A stretch of DNA of 64,000 bases from Syntrophomonadaceae bacterium (GTDB lineage: Bacteria > Bacillota > PH28-bin88), in contig JAGXSE010000049.1 of assembly GCA_018333865.1 (NCBI GenBank), positions 1 through 64,000 of the forward strand. The letters run 5' to 3'. Of this stretch, positions 18,111 to 26,289 are shown in pieces. The translations under genes were made by a program, and so were the position numbers. Each line of letters starts with the position of its first letter. Position 1 is the first letter of the stretch. The notes beneath the pieces are model-generated. The model had not been told where the DNA came from. It did not search any database and saw nothing but the letters and a program-made list of their open reading frames with translations.

Positions 18111-18569
18111 TCATTTTTTTAACATCATAACTTTTACCTGATCGACTAAGGTGTGGAAATTTGAATATGCCCGCTTTGTACCGTGAATAACAATTGGACG
18201 GCCCAATCTAATCCAACCTAGTTTTCTCGAAATAAACCCGCCTAGCATCATTGTCCATGTTACATATGGCATAGTGTTGATCAACACAATTTCTTCCTGT
18301 TTAATTCCCATCAAATCTATCAGGCCTCTGATTAAAGGTTCAAAGTTTTTGAAATTCCGCCGTCCAATGATATAAACTTCATTTCTTCCCTCATCTAAAC
18401 CCATGAATCTAAAAATACCATGATCTTCAGATGTTTGCCTGTCAAAGAACGGAATTCTCATGAGATTTTCCCCAGCAGGAATCCTGTTTTTTTCTAGGAA
18501 CCCCAAATGGATGGCTGCCGATGTAACCGAAGAGTGACTACCTCCAAAGCAGTGATATATAATCTTCAT
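18111..18569 (-). CDS. DUF3189 family protein (second paralogue)
   Basis: A 152-residue DUF3189 protein with YHCFGGSHSSVTSAAIHLGF at the N-terminus and FDRQTSEDHGIFRFMGLDEG in the middle. It is related to its downstream neighbour, pointing to an old duplication. It lies between spoIIP and the DUF512 gene, after the spoIIP terminator, so it probably has its own promoter. Function is unknown; the context suggests a role in sporulating Clostridia. Confidence 0.75.
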   Translation of the reverse strand: MKIIYHCFGGSHSSVTSAAIHLGFLEKNRIPAGENLMRIPFFDRQTSEDHGIFRFMGLDEGRNEVYIIGRRNFKNFEPLIRGLIDLMGIKQEEIVLINTMPYVTWTMMLGGFISRKLGWIRLGRPIVIHGTKRAYSNFHTLVDQVKVMMLKK

Positions 18570-18621
18570 TTTTGCACCTGCCTAGTATCTGACAATTAAA
18601 TTAATCAGGATTTTCCGTAAT

Positions 18622-18646
18622 AAAAAGTGGCGCACTTCCCGCCACT
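18622..18646 (-). terminator. terminator of the DUF1614-spoIIP operon
   Basis: About 30 bases after the spoIIP stop the minus strand reads AGTGGCG, a seven-base loop, CGCCACT and TTTTT. Confidence 0.85.
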
Positions 18647-18675
18647 ATTTTCACTCTATTTTGTTTTAATTACAT

Positions 18676-19869
18676 CTAGCTATCGCCATCCTTTTTGTTT
18701 TTTTCTGAAATCCTTGAACGACGCTTCCCCAAAAAGTTTGTCCACTCGATAGTTGTAAATGTTTTAAGCTTGTTTAACGCTCCTTGAAAGCTACCAGTAC
18801 TGATAACCAGGAAAGCGCCTGCTCCAATCAGTAGTACTGCTAAAACCCACATTATCCCAGACCAGTCGCCTCTGTTTTCAGCAATTGGCCCGACCACGCC
18901 TTCGGGTTGTCTTCCTATCCCCAGCACCTGTGGTAATGATTTAGCGAAAAGAACAGCTCCTTGTTCCGCCTTCCATCGTTCATTGGTATGGGTACCGACT
19001 TCGATCAGAATAGACCTGGGAGAGAGATCTTGATTATAGTTTCCCCGGGCAATAAAAATCCCCCTGATCAGACCCGGATTAATTCGATCATTTACTGCTT
19101 TTATTTGTTTGGCAAAATCAAGGTTCGACTGCATATTCTGGTTTTGCCTTCCTACCACGAGCCTGAGCCTTGTAACATCCATGCCGTGAATATGCCCGCG
19201 GTAGAAATCAGGATCAGGAACTCCGTCCCGATGAATATCAATAATTGCGGCAGGTTGATATTGGCTCAATAATTTTGCCGCTGTACGGCGGGAACGGCGA
19301 TAAGCATTAGCATCATGAGGCTCGTGGATTGTTTTATAATAAGCAACTCGAACCCCCAGTTCCTTCAGCTTTTGGGCCAAGGCGTCACTAACTTTAAAAA
19401 TCCCGCCTGCACCTGGAATGCTATCTGTTCCGTCTGTAGGAACATATGATTCGGCAGTATGAGTATTATACATCGCAATCACATTCCTGGCTCCCGCTTG
19501 AACCTCTACTGTACCATCCTCCCGAACTGAAGCTCCATAATTCATCCCGTGAAAAACAGGCAGTTCCACGTCTTTTTTAAAGTCAGCATAAGCAGAATTA
19601 CCATCAATCTTTGTTACCCTGTAAAGCCTATTATCTTCTGAAATAAACTCATCTCCGGGAAAAACCCTTCTAATTGTCTTATCCAGGATTTTCCCTTGAC
19701 TGTCTAATATGGTATAATAACCGCCATCAGTTCTTTCAAGTTCATAAACCCCAAGCTCTAAAGGAACCCCTGTCAGGGATACAGCAGGTTTTAAATCAGT
19801 TACATAGGCCAGACATAATATCCCCGCTACAACAAACAAAATGCCGAGTATTTTTTTTGCGGAATTCAA
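18676..19869 (-). CDS. spoIIP: Stage II sporulation protein P
   Basis: A 397-residue SpoIIP, the amidase/endopeptidase that cuts septal peptidoglycan during engulfment together with SpoIID and SpoIIM. An N-terminal membrane anchor is present. The catalytic region shows AMYNTHTAESYVPTDG, IDIHRDGVPD and LIEVGTHTNER. A second hydrophobic span lies near the C-terminus (VLAVLLIGAGAFLVIS). The TTG start overlaps the stop of the upstream DUF1614 gene by four bases. Confidence 0.95.
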   Translation of the reverse strand: MNSAKKILGILFVVAGILCLAYVTDLKPAVSLTGVPLELGVYELERTDGGYYTILDSQGKILDKTIRRVFPGDEFISEDNRLYRVTKIDGNSAYADFKKDVELPVFHGMNYGASVREDGTVEVQAGARNVIAMYNTHTAESYVPTDGTDSIPGAGGIFKVSDALAQKLKELGVRVAYYKTIHEPHDANAYRRSRRTAAKLLSQYQPAAIIDIHRDGVPDPDFYRGHIHGMDVTRLRLVVGRQNQNMQSNLDFAKQIKAVNDRINPGLIRGIFIARGNYNQDLSPRSILIEVGTHTNERWKAEQGAVLFAKSLPQVLGIGRQPEGVVGPIAENRGDWSGIMWVLAVLLIGAGAFLVISTGSFQGALNKLKTFTTIEWTNFLGKRRSRISEKNKKDGDS

Positions 19870-20648
19870 TTGTCTTCTCCCTGCCTTTCCAGTTTGGAAA
19901 TACCCTTTGCACCTGGAGTACCATGAAGCTCATCTTTTCTAGCCGGCTGATTAATAGGTTTATGACCCTGCAATGTTTTTAAATTATGCAGCAGTTCTCG
20001 TGAGTGTCCTTCATCCCGTGGTCCTCCTTGAAGTCGCTCCCGGGTTTCTCCTACTAATTCGGCTAGCAATACAGCAAAAACTCCAGAGAAAATAATTGTG
20101 TCTAATACCCCTGCACCACCAACAGCAATGTTTCCGGGACTACCTGCCGCAAATAGTATCGCGGCGTCGTAGAAATCTAATAAAACTACACCTAATGTAG
20201 CAGCCACAAAAGCACCACGCCTTGAGCGACTGATTAAATATGCTATCCCTCCTGCAATGAGTGGATAGACATATAGGGGGTCTATAAAATCTGTCCCGTG
20301 CTGCCATGGATCGTGCGCAAACAATCTGGTATTGATTAAAAAAATGCTTGCGGCGGCGGCCACCGCTGCTACTAATGCCCTGGTTTTCTCCCATAATGTA
20401 CCGGCTCTGGAAAGAACATAGATTGCCAAACCAACAGGAATCAATGCCCCACCAACATTCACCGACAAATCTACTCTGGCAGTAGTTATGGGAATATTGA
20501 TAAAACTTCCAATAATAATCGCTGCAATAAACCCCAGAGCAACTTTATCGGTTAAACCCATTCGATCCAACACCCTTTGTGCTAAACCGAAATAAATAAG
20601 GATAGAAATAATCAGTAGTAAAATCATGCCAATTGGAAACCCTGCCAT
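19866..20648 (-). CDS. DUF1614 membrane protein
   Basis: A 260-residue protein with about seven membrane spans, starting MILLLIISILIYFGLAQR, and a soluble C-terminal tail of about 60 residues rich in charged residues. It matches the DUF1614 family, usually next to spoIIP in Clostridia. The 4-base overlap with spoIIP suggests the two act together. Function unknown. AAAGGAGAG precedes the ATG. Confidence 0.75.
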   Translation of the reverse strand: MAGFPIGMILLLIISILIYFGLAQRVLDRMGLTDKVALGFIAAIIIGSFINIPITTARVDLSVNVGGALIPVGLAIYVLSRAGTLWEKTRALVAAVAAAASIFLINTRLFAHDPWQHGTDFIDPLYVYPLIAGGIAYLISRSRRGAFVAATLGVVLLDFYDAAILFAAGSPGNIAVGGAGVLDTIIFSGVFAVLLAELVGETRERLQGGPRDEGHSRELLHNLKTLQGHKPINQPARKDELHGTPGAKGISKLERQGEDN

Positions 20649-20727
20649 TATATGCTCTCCTTTGGAATCTTATTTCTCAGGCTAGATTTCCCTGTAAACA
20701 CTATTTCTATACCTCATTTCAAAATGG

Positions 20728-20752
20728 CAAAAAAAAAGCGCCCAGGGCGCTT
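20728..20752 (-). terminator. terminator after fni
   Basis: The minus strand reads AAGCGC, a short loop, GCGCTT and a run of T immediately after the fni stop. Confidence 0.85.
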
Positions 20753-21821
20753 ATTTTAGACCGAATGCCAGTAGAGAAACACCTCTTTGGTCTAACCAAA
20801 TCTTAGTCTTTCCTGTTATTATTATAGGCATGCTCCGAAGCTGATAAATATTTGCAGCTCCTACCAACAGCATTATTTTTTGCAGTTCCGATTGCCAGGA
20901 CAATATCTCATTTTCTAATATTTTTTGCGAGTGCTTTATTAATGTTCGTAAAAAAGGCCCCGCAACCCCAACCACCTGAGCACCTGCAGCTAATGATTTT
21001 GCAACATCTAGTGCACTCCTGATACCGCCGCTGGCAACTATGGAAAGCGGAAGTTTGGTTGAAATAGTTTCAAGTAGACTTATGGAAGTTGGGATTCCCC
21101 AGTCAGACAGGGGTGAAATAGCATCTTGATTTCTCCGCATTTGCTCGATGGCAATAAAGTTAGTGCCGCCTTGGCCTCCAAGATCTATAACTCTGATCCC
21201 GCAACCAAACAAAGAAAAGACTGTTTCTCTAGAAAAACCAAAACCTACTTCTTTCGCAATAACAGGTACTGGCATCCTTGCTACAATTTCACTAATATTA
21301 TCTAAAAGGCGTCCGAAAAACCGGTCACCTTCCTTCATTATGAGTTCCTGTGGAATATTAAAGTGGAGCTGCAGACCATCAGCAGATATCATTTCAACCG
21401 CCTGCAAGGCTGCCTTCCACGGCATTAATGCACTTACGTTGGCTAAAATAAGCCCCTCTGGATTTACCCTTCTTACAATAACAAAGCTTTCAGCAACTTT
21501 GGTGTTTTCTAGGGCAGCCGACTGAGAACCAACTGCCATAGCAATCCCAGTTTCTTTAGCTACTTCAGCCAATGCCTTGTTAATTTTAACGGTTTCATCA
21601 ACTCCACCAGTTAAAGCATTAATAATTAAAGGTTGTCTTAAGAACTTCCCCAGAAAACTTGTGGTGGTGTTGATCTGTTCCAGATCGCAAACGGGAATCG
21701 ACTGGTGCAGCAAAAACACATCATCAAAACCGCTTGGAACTGGACCGTCTTCGAGTTCAACCGAATACTTTATATGATCCAGTTTTCTTTGTGATCGCAA
21801 CCGGGAGGTGTTAATCTTCAT
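20751..21821 (-). CDS. fni: Type 2 isopentenyl-diphosphate delta-isomerase
   Basis: A 356-residue FMN- and NADPH-dependent isomerase that interconverts IPP and DMAPP. RKLDHIKYSVE is the N-terminal family block, NALTGG and AVGSQSAAL are FMN-binding segments, and KEVGFGFS, GGQGGTNF and VASGGIRSALD complete the TIM barrel. It overlaps the 3' end of ispH-rpsA, whose IspH part makes the same two products, so co-transcription fits function. The exact start (21821 or 21830) is uncertain. Confidence 0.92.
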   Translation of the reverse strand: MKINTSRLRSQRKLDHIKYSVELEDGPVPSGFDDVFLLHQSIPVCDLEQINTTTSFLGKFLRQPLIINALTGGVDETVKINKALAEVAKETGIAMAVGSQSAALENTKVAESFVIVRRVNPEGLILANVSALMPWKAALQAVEMISADGLQLHFNIPQELIMKEGDRFFGRLLDNISEIVARMPVPVIAKEVGFGFSRETVFSLFGCGIRVIDLGGQGGTNFIAIEQMRRNQDAISPLSDWGIPTSISLLETISTKLPLSIVASGGIRSALDVAKSLAAGAQVVGVAGPFLRTLIKHSQKILENEILSWQSELQKIMLLVGAANIYQLRSMPIIITGKTKIWLDQRGVSLLAFGLK

Positions 21822-23904
21822 CCTTCCCATCCATCAGTTCACCCAACTCTTTGGCAAAAATATCTCCTAACTTAACTTGTTTCGTTTCAATTGCTTCATC
21901 AGGTTCGTCCTTTGTCTCCTGATTTTGCGAGCCAATGGCCTCGCGGAGACTTAAGCTTATTCTTTGGTTTTCCAAGTCCACACTCAAAACCTTTACAGGA
22001 ATAATCTGTCCCACAGAAACGACGTCTTCAGTTTTCGCAACATGGCGATCTGCAAGTTGGGATATATGAACAAGACCCTCAATGCCAGATTCCAATTCAA
22101 CAAATGCACCAAAAGGGGCAATTCTCAATACCTTCCCTTGGAAAATAGAGCCAACTATATATTTCTCATCCGCTGTACTCCATGGATTGGCAAGCAGCTG
22201 CTTTCTTCCCAGGGATACTTTTCCAGCCCCCCGATCGACGCCAAGAACAATAACATCGATTTCTTGTCCCTCGGTCATCACTGATCTTGGATGGTCAATT
22301 CTTCCCCAGGACATTTCCGACACGTGTAAAAGACCATCAACGCCACCTATATCAATAAATGCGCCGAAATTAGTCAGTCGCCTGACCTGTCCCCGGTAAA
22401 CCTGTCCTTTTTCCAAGGCATTCCAGGTGTCAGCCTTTCTTCGCTCATACTCTTCATCTAAAATAGCTTTTTGTGACAAGATAACTTTATTTTTGCTCCG
22501 GTCAAGCTCAATTACCTTTAATCGCAAAACTTTTCCAAGATAGTTCTCCAGATTCTCGACATAACCCCGTTCAATTAAGGACGCAGGGACAAAGCCATTA
22601 ATACCCACATCAACAAGCAGGCCACCTTTAACAACTTCAACAACGGGAGCATTTATTTCCATGTTTTTATGCCTGGCATCTTCTATTTTTTCCCATGCAT
22701 TCTTGCGATCAGCTCTTTTTTTTGAAAGAACAGGGTGTCCTTCTTCATTTTCCAATCTTAACACATATACTTCAATAGTGTCACCAATTCTTACCAATTG
22801 ATGCGGTTCGGCTGCCGGTCTATTGGAGAGTTCGCCTAAAGGAATAACTCCTTCCGATTTACCCCCTATATCCACCAACACCTCGTCAGTGTTGATTTGG
22901 ATAACTGTTCCTTTCAATATATCTCCCTTCCTGATGCTTTTCATGCTTTCTCCTAGATTGAATTCATGAACATCTTTATCTTCCGCAGGGGTTTTGTTTT
23001 CATGAACATCGGCGTTTTCAGGAGCAAATTCTCCAGCAGCCACTGTCATCCCAGAATCCTCAAGCTGTTTCTCCCCAGAAAATTCATTCATCTTTCTTAC
23101 TACCTCCTCAATAATCCAGTCAGGAGTTGAAGCGCCTGCCGCAACTCCGGCCCTTTTTTTATTAGAAAACCACGCCAGAACTAAATCCTCAGCTTGCTCC
23201 ACTTGGTAGACATCAATACCCGCCTCTTTGCCAATAGCGTATAGTTTCTGAGTATTTGAGCTTTGAAATCCGCCTACAACAATAAGTATATCCACCTGAA
23301 CGGCCAGTTCTCTTACAGCGGCCTGGCGCAACTGAGTAGCGTCACAAATGGTTTTGGAAACTCTCAGGTCTGTAGTTTTTTCTTTAAGAATAGATAAGAG
23401 ATGGTTATATTTAAGTTGATCAAAAGTAGTCTGTGCGACTACACCAATTTTATCAGCATGTTTAATGCCCGACGCCTCAATTAGCGTACCTACAATTATC
23501 GCCTGATTATGGGCCCAACCATTCAAACCGACGACTTCTGGATGATTTCTGTCGCCGATGATAACCACCTGATAACCTTGTTCCTGGAATTCTTTTGCAG
23601 CTCTTTGAGCTTTAGCTACATGTGGACAGGTAGCATCAACAACGCAATAATCTTTCAACTTCTCTAAAATATCCGGAGATACACCATGAGAACGAATCAC
23701 AACTGTTCCCTTTTGAAGACCACTAACACATTCAACCGGAATCAAACCCTTTTCGAATAGCTTCTGAACTAATTGCGGGTTATGAACCAATGGCCCGATA
23801 GTATAAACCGGTAACGGGTTCTTTAGCAAGGCTTTTTCCGCCATACTAATGGCACGTTTTACACCAAAGCAACAGCCGGCATATTTTGCAACTATGATTC
23901 TCAA
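21811..23904 (-). CDS. ispH: IspH-ribosomal protein S1 fusion (4-hydroxy-3-methylbut-2-enyl diphosphate reductase/S1)
   Basis: A 697-residue two-part protein. Residues 1 to about 280 are IspH, with the three cluster cysteines in YAGCCFGVKR, VDATCPHVAKA and TICDATQLRQ; this [4Fe-4S] enzyme makes IPP and DMAPP. An acidic linker with a repeated DVHE follows, and from about residue 322 there are four S1 RNA-binding domains, seen by VLVDIGGKSEGVIP, LLVDVGINGFVP, AFIDIGGVDGLLHVSE and AFVELESGIEGLVHIS. This fusion is known in Clostridia. The start is a TTG. The 200 bases upstream are AT-rich with a TATAAT-like site. Confidence 0.93.
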   Translation of the reverse strand: MRIIVAKYAGCCFGVKRAISMAEKALLKNPLPVYTIGPLVHNPQLVQKLFEKGLIPVECVSGLQKGTVVIRSHGVSPDILEKLKDYCVVDATCPHVAKAQRAAKEFQEQGYQVVIIGDRNHPEVVGLNGWAHNQAIIVGTLIEASGIKHADKIGVVAQTTFDQLKYNHLLSILKEKTTDLRVSKTICDATQLRQAAVRELAVQVDILIVVGGFQSSNTQKLYAIGKEAGIDVYQVEQAEDLVLAWFSNKKRAGVAAGASTPDWIIEEVVRKMNEFSGEKQLEDSGMTVAAGEFAPENADVHENKTPAEDKDVHEFNLGESMKSIRKGDILKGTVIQINTDEVLVDIGGKSEGVIPLGELSNRPAAEPHQLVRIGDTIEVYVLRLENEEGHPVLSKKRADRKNAWEKIEDARHKNMEINAPVVEVVKGGLLVDVGINGFVPASLIERGYVENLENYLGKVLRLKVIELDRSKNKVILSQKAILDEEYERRKADTWNALEKGQVYRGQVRRLTNFGAFIDIGGVDGLLHVSEMSWGRIDHPRSVMTEGQEIDVIVLGVDRGAGKVSLGRKQLLANPWSTADEKYIVGSIFQGKVLRIAPFGAFVELESGIEGLVHISQLADRHVAKTEDVVSVGQIIPVKVLSVDLENQRISLSLREAIGSQNQETKDEPDEAIETKQVKLGDIFAKELGELMDGKDED

Positions 23905-24105
23905 AGATGCATCACTTCACCTTTTTCACTGGGGACAATTCAACGTATAATAATGGAGGCTTGAAAAGGATAAAATTATTATAATACAATAAACCTTTAT
24001 GGCTAGTTTGTAGTTTTTGTTGAAACAATATTTATCTTTCGTTAAAAATCTGTTAATTCCTGCAAATTACTAAAATATCCTGTTTTAAGCCAGGGCAATA
24101 TGTTG

Positions 24106-24699
24106 TTATACCTCTGTCAACTGGCGCACTTTTATTTCCAGGATTTTTGTTAAGGCTTGTACTTGCTCGGTTTCAATGATGTCTCTTTTTTCCACAAATA
24201 TTGGTGGTCCGATGTTTACTGTAAATGATCGAAACCACCCTTTCCTTAATACATTCTTTGTATTAATTAGGCCTACAGGTACAATCGGGCTCCCGGTCCT
24301 CAGTGCCAGTACTGCGGCACCAGCTTTAAATGGTTGAAGGTGCCCTGTTCTGCTGCGGGTACCCTCAGGAAAGATGCCAATTACCTTTCCTTCCAGCAAA
24401 ATTTGCTGGGCTGCCTTTAATGCGTTCCGGTCTCCGCCTCCTCTTTTAACTGGAAAAGCCTTTAAACTTTTTATGATTAAACCGAACAATGGAATGTCAA
24501 ATAATTCCTGCTTAGCCATGTAACAGACTTCTCTATTCATAGCGATGCCAAGAGCTAAAGGATCCCAATTTCCAATATGGTTACTGATAATAATTACCGG
24601 GCCTGATTGTGGCAAATTTTCCCTCCCCATAACTTGCCAGTGGCAGATATACTTAAAAAACAATTCTACTACTTTATGTACAGTCCAGTACAAACTCAA
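24106..24699 (-). CDS. plsC: 1-acyl-sn-glycerol-3-phosphate acyltransferase
   Basis: A PlsC-family acyltransferase of about 197 residues making phosphatidic acid. The catalytic NHIGNWDP (NHx4D variant), then GVIGIFPEGTRSR with the family FPEGTRS motif, and IVPVGLINT are present. The start is set at a TTG at 24699, which overlaps the cmk stop as TTGA and has AAGGAG nine bases upstream. The frame is open back into cmk. Cmk-plsC-ispH order is common in Clostridia. Confidence 0.92.
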   Translation of the reverse strand: MSLYWTVHKVVELFFKYICHWQVMGRENLPQSGPVIIISNHIGNWDPLALGIAMNREVCYMAKQELFDIPLFGLIIKSLKAFPVKRGGGDRNALKAAQQILLEGKVIGIFPEGTRSRTGHLQPFKAGAAVLALRTGSPIVPVGLINTKNVLRKGWFRSFTVNIGPPIFVEKRDIIETEQVQALTKILEIKVRQLTEV

Positions 24700-25388
24700 T
24701 CGGGTGCTCTCCTTCCGCAATAGCCAATTATTATTTCGGCAACCTCCTCCGGACAAAGCCCTGTCGTATCAATGCAAATAGCATCAGCAGCTTTCCTCAA
24801 AGGACCAACCTCCCGTTCAGAATCTATTTTGTCGCGCAACTCAATTTCTCGCTGGACTTCAGATAATGTGGTTACATGCCCTTTTAATCGCAGTTCTAAA
24901 AATCTTCTCCTAGCCCTTTCAAGAACATCGGCGGTTAAATAGAACTTGTTGGAGGTTTCCGGCATCACAACAGTACCTATATCACGGCCATCCATAACTA
25001 CTCTGCCTCTTTGGGCCATCTCCCGCTGCAGCCAAACCATCCGGGAACGGACCGGCTTTTTGGCAGCTACTTCTGATACATTTCTAGACACTTCAGGTTT
25101 ACGTATTTCTTCAGTCACATCTTCACCATTGCAAAAAACCCTGCTTTCCCCGGCATTGTCTAACCTGAACTCAACATTAATATTTTCAAGCTCTGAAGTA
25201 AGTTTGGCTTCATCCTCGAAACATATGCTATCCTTTAACAGCCTCCATGTTAAAGCCCTGTACATTGCTCCTGAATCAATGTAGAGGTAGTTGAGCTTAT
25301 TGGCAACGATTCGCGCTACCGTACTTTTTCCGGCACCAGCAGGACCATCAATTGCGATATTATAGTTCAACATAGAATTCTTCAGCAT
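24696..25388 (-). CDS. cmk: Cytidylate kinase
   Basis: A 230-residue (d)CMP kinase. The P-loop GPAGAGKSTVA is near residue 15, YIDSGAMYRALTWR binds CMP, and VVMDGRDIGTVVMP is the conserved NMP-binding block. It recycles CMP and dCMP and feeds dCTP supply. It overlaps plsC by four bases. Upstream, aroH is 102 bases away; tyrA and aroA, often found in between, are missing. Confidence 0.95.
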   Translation of the reverse strand: MLKNSMLNYNIAIDGPAGAGKSTVARIVANKLNYLYIDSGAMYRALTWRLLKDSICFEDEAKLTSELENINVEFRLDNAGESRVFCNGEDVTEEIRKPEVSRNVSEVAAKKPVRSRMVWLQREMAQRGRVVMDGRDIGTVVMPETSNKFYLTADVLERARRRFLELRLKGHVTTLSEVQREIELRDKIDSEREVGPLRKAADAICIDTTGLCPEEVAEIIIGYCGRRAPD

Positions 25389-25490
25389 CTACCCACTCCA
25401 ATGCCTCTTCCAAAGATTGAGCACCGCTAAGATTAATTTTAGCAAAAAATTGCCCCCGCTAAAACAAACTGCCTGTTACCAGCATCGTTG

Positions 25491-25850
25491 TTATTCTAAA
25501 TCTGGTCTTAATCTTTTTGTTTCACCCAAATAGATATGTTTTATTTCTTCCTGCTTCTTTTCCGTATTTACCAGGAGCATTACGCGTATCACTCTCGACA
25601 TGGATTCGGGAACGTTTATTTCAGAGGAACACAACATGGGAACAAATTGAAAACCTATACTTCGAGCAGCCTGAGCAGGAAAAGCAGCGTTAAGGTCATC
25701 AGTAGTGGTAAAAAAAGCGCCCGCTATATCCTCGGTCGATATCTCATTGTCAGTCATAATTTTTATTACCAGTTCATGGGTAGCATTCAGTATTTCTTCT
25801 GCGTTGTTTTGGGAAACCCTGACTGCTCCCCTTACCCCTCTTACCTTCAC
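25491..25850 (-). CDS. aroH: Chorismate mutase, AroH class
   Basis: A mono-functional AroH-class chorismate mutase of about 119 residues that turns chorismate into prephenate. The core VRGVRGAVRV and the active-site stretches LNAAFPA and RVIRVMLLVNT are present with the expected family length. I chose a GTG at 25850, six bases after AGGAGG; longer frames start inside that site. It follows the HutP-like gene by 19 bases. No other aromatic amino acid gene is close. Confidence 0.92.
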   Translation of the reverse strand: MKVRGVRGAVRVSQNNAEEILNATHELVIKIMTDNEISTEDIAGAFFTTTDDLNAAFPAQAARSIGFQFVPMLCSSEINVPESMSRVIRVMLLVNTEKKQEEIKHIYLGETKRLRPDLE

Positions 25851-25869
25851 AGTCACCCTCCTCAAAATT

Positions 25870-26289
25870 TCAAGGTACTGCCCGGTGCCCTAACCCGATA
25901 CCTACTTCATCCAGGTGAAGCAGGCCAATGCCGAAAAAGACCGCTACGCTAATATGGTCACCATACCGGGCAATACCTATTTTTCCTCCAACATTTAAAC
26001 CAACTGCTTTAGGCATTATTTGTGACAAGGCCTCCCTTGCAGCGCCAGCCACTGCCCCTTCATCGGCATGAGTATCTTTAATGACACCTTCCCGCTTAGC
26101 AGCAACTACTGCTCGCTCAACTATTTTTTTAACCGAACTGATGTATTCACCACCATAATCAACACCAACAGACTTGATACCCATTTCTAAAAAACGACGT
26201 TTCATGTCCAGCTCCTCTTCCCTGGTTTCGGATAATGCTATTTGAACCGCCACTGCCGCAATTTTTTTGCTTCCAAAATGACTACTCAT
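25870..26289 (-). CDS. HutP-family protein
   Basis: A 139-residue protein that matches the HutP fold: QIALSETREEEL at the start, and HADEGAVAGAAREALSQIM in the middle, then a glycine-rich IGIARYGDHISVAVFFGIGLLHLDEVGIGLGHRAV end with several histidines. Bacillus HutP is a histidine- and Mg2+-dependent RNA antiterminator of the hut operon. No hut gene is near here, so the ligand and target may differ. It overlaps the YhiN-like gene by eight bases and precedes aroH. Confidence 0.8.
   Translation of the reverse strand: MSSHFGSKKIAAVAVQIALSETREEELDMKRRFLEMGIKSVGVDYGGEYISSVKKIVERAVVAAKREGVIKDTHADEGAVAGAAREALSQIMPKAVGLNVGGKIGIARYGDHISVAVFFGIGLLHLDEVGIGLGHRAVP

Noticed and set aside
23905-24105. GCAGGAATT-N11-AACGAAA as a SigH promoter for ispH-rpsA
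   Set aside because: The -10 lacks the final T of GAAT and a housekeeping operon is not expected to use SigH; the TATAAT nearby has no convincing -35.
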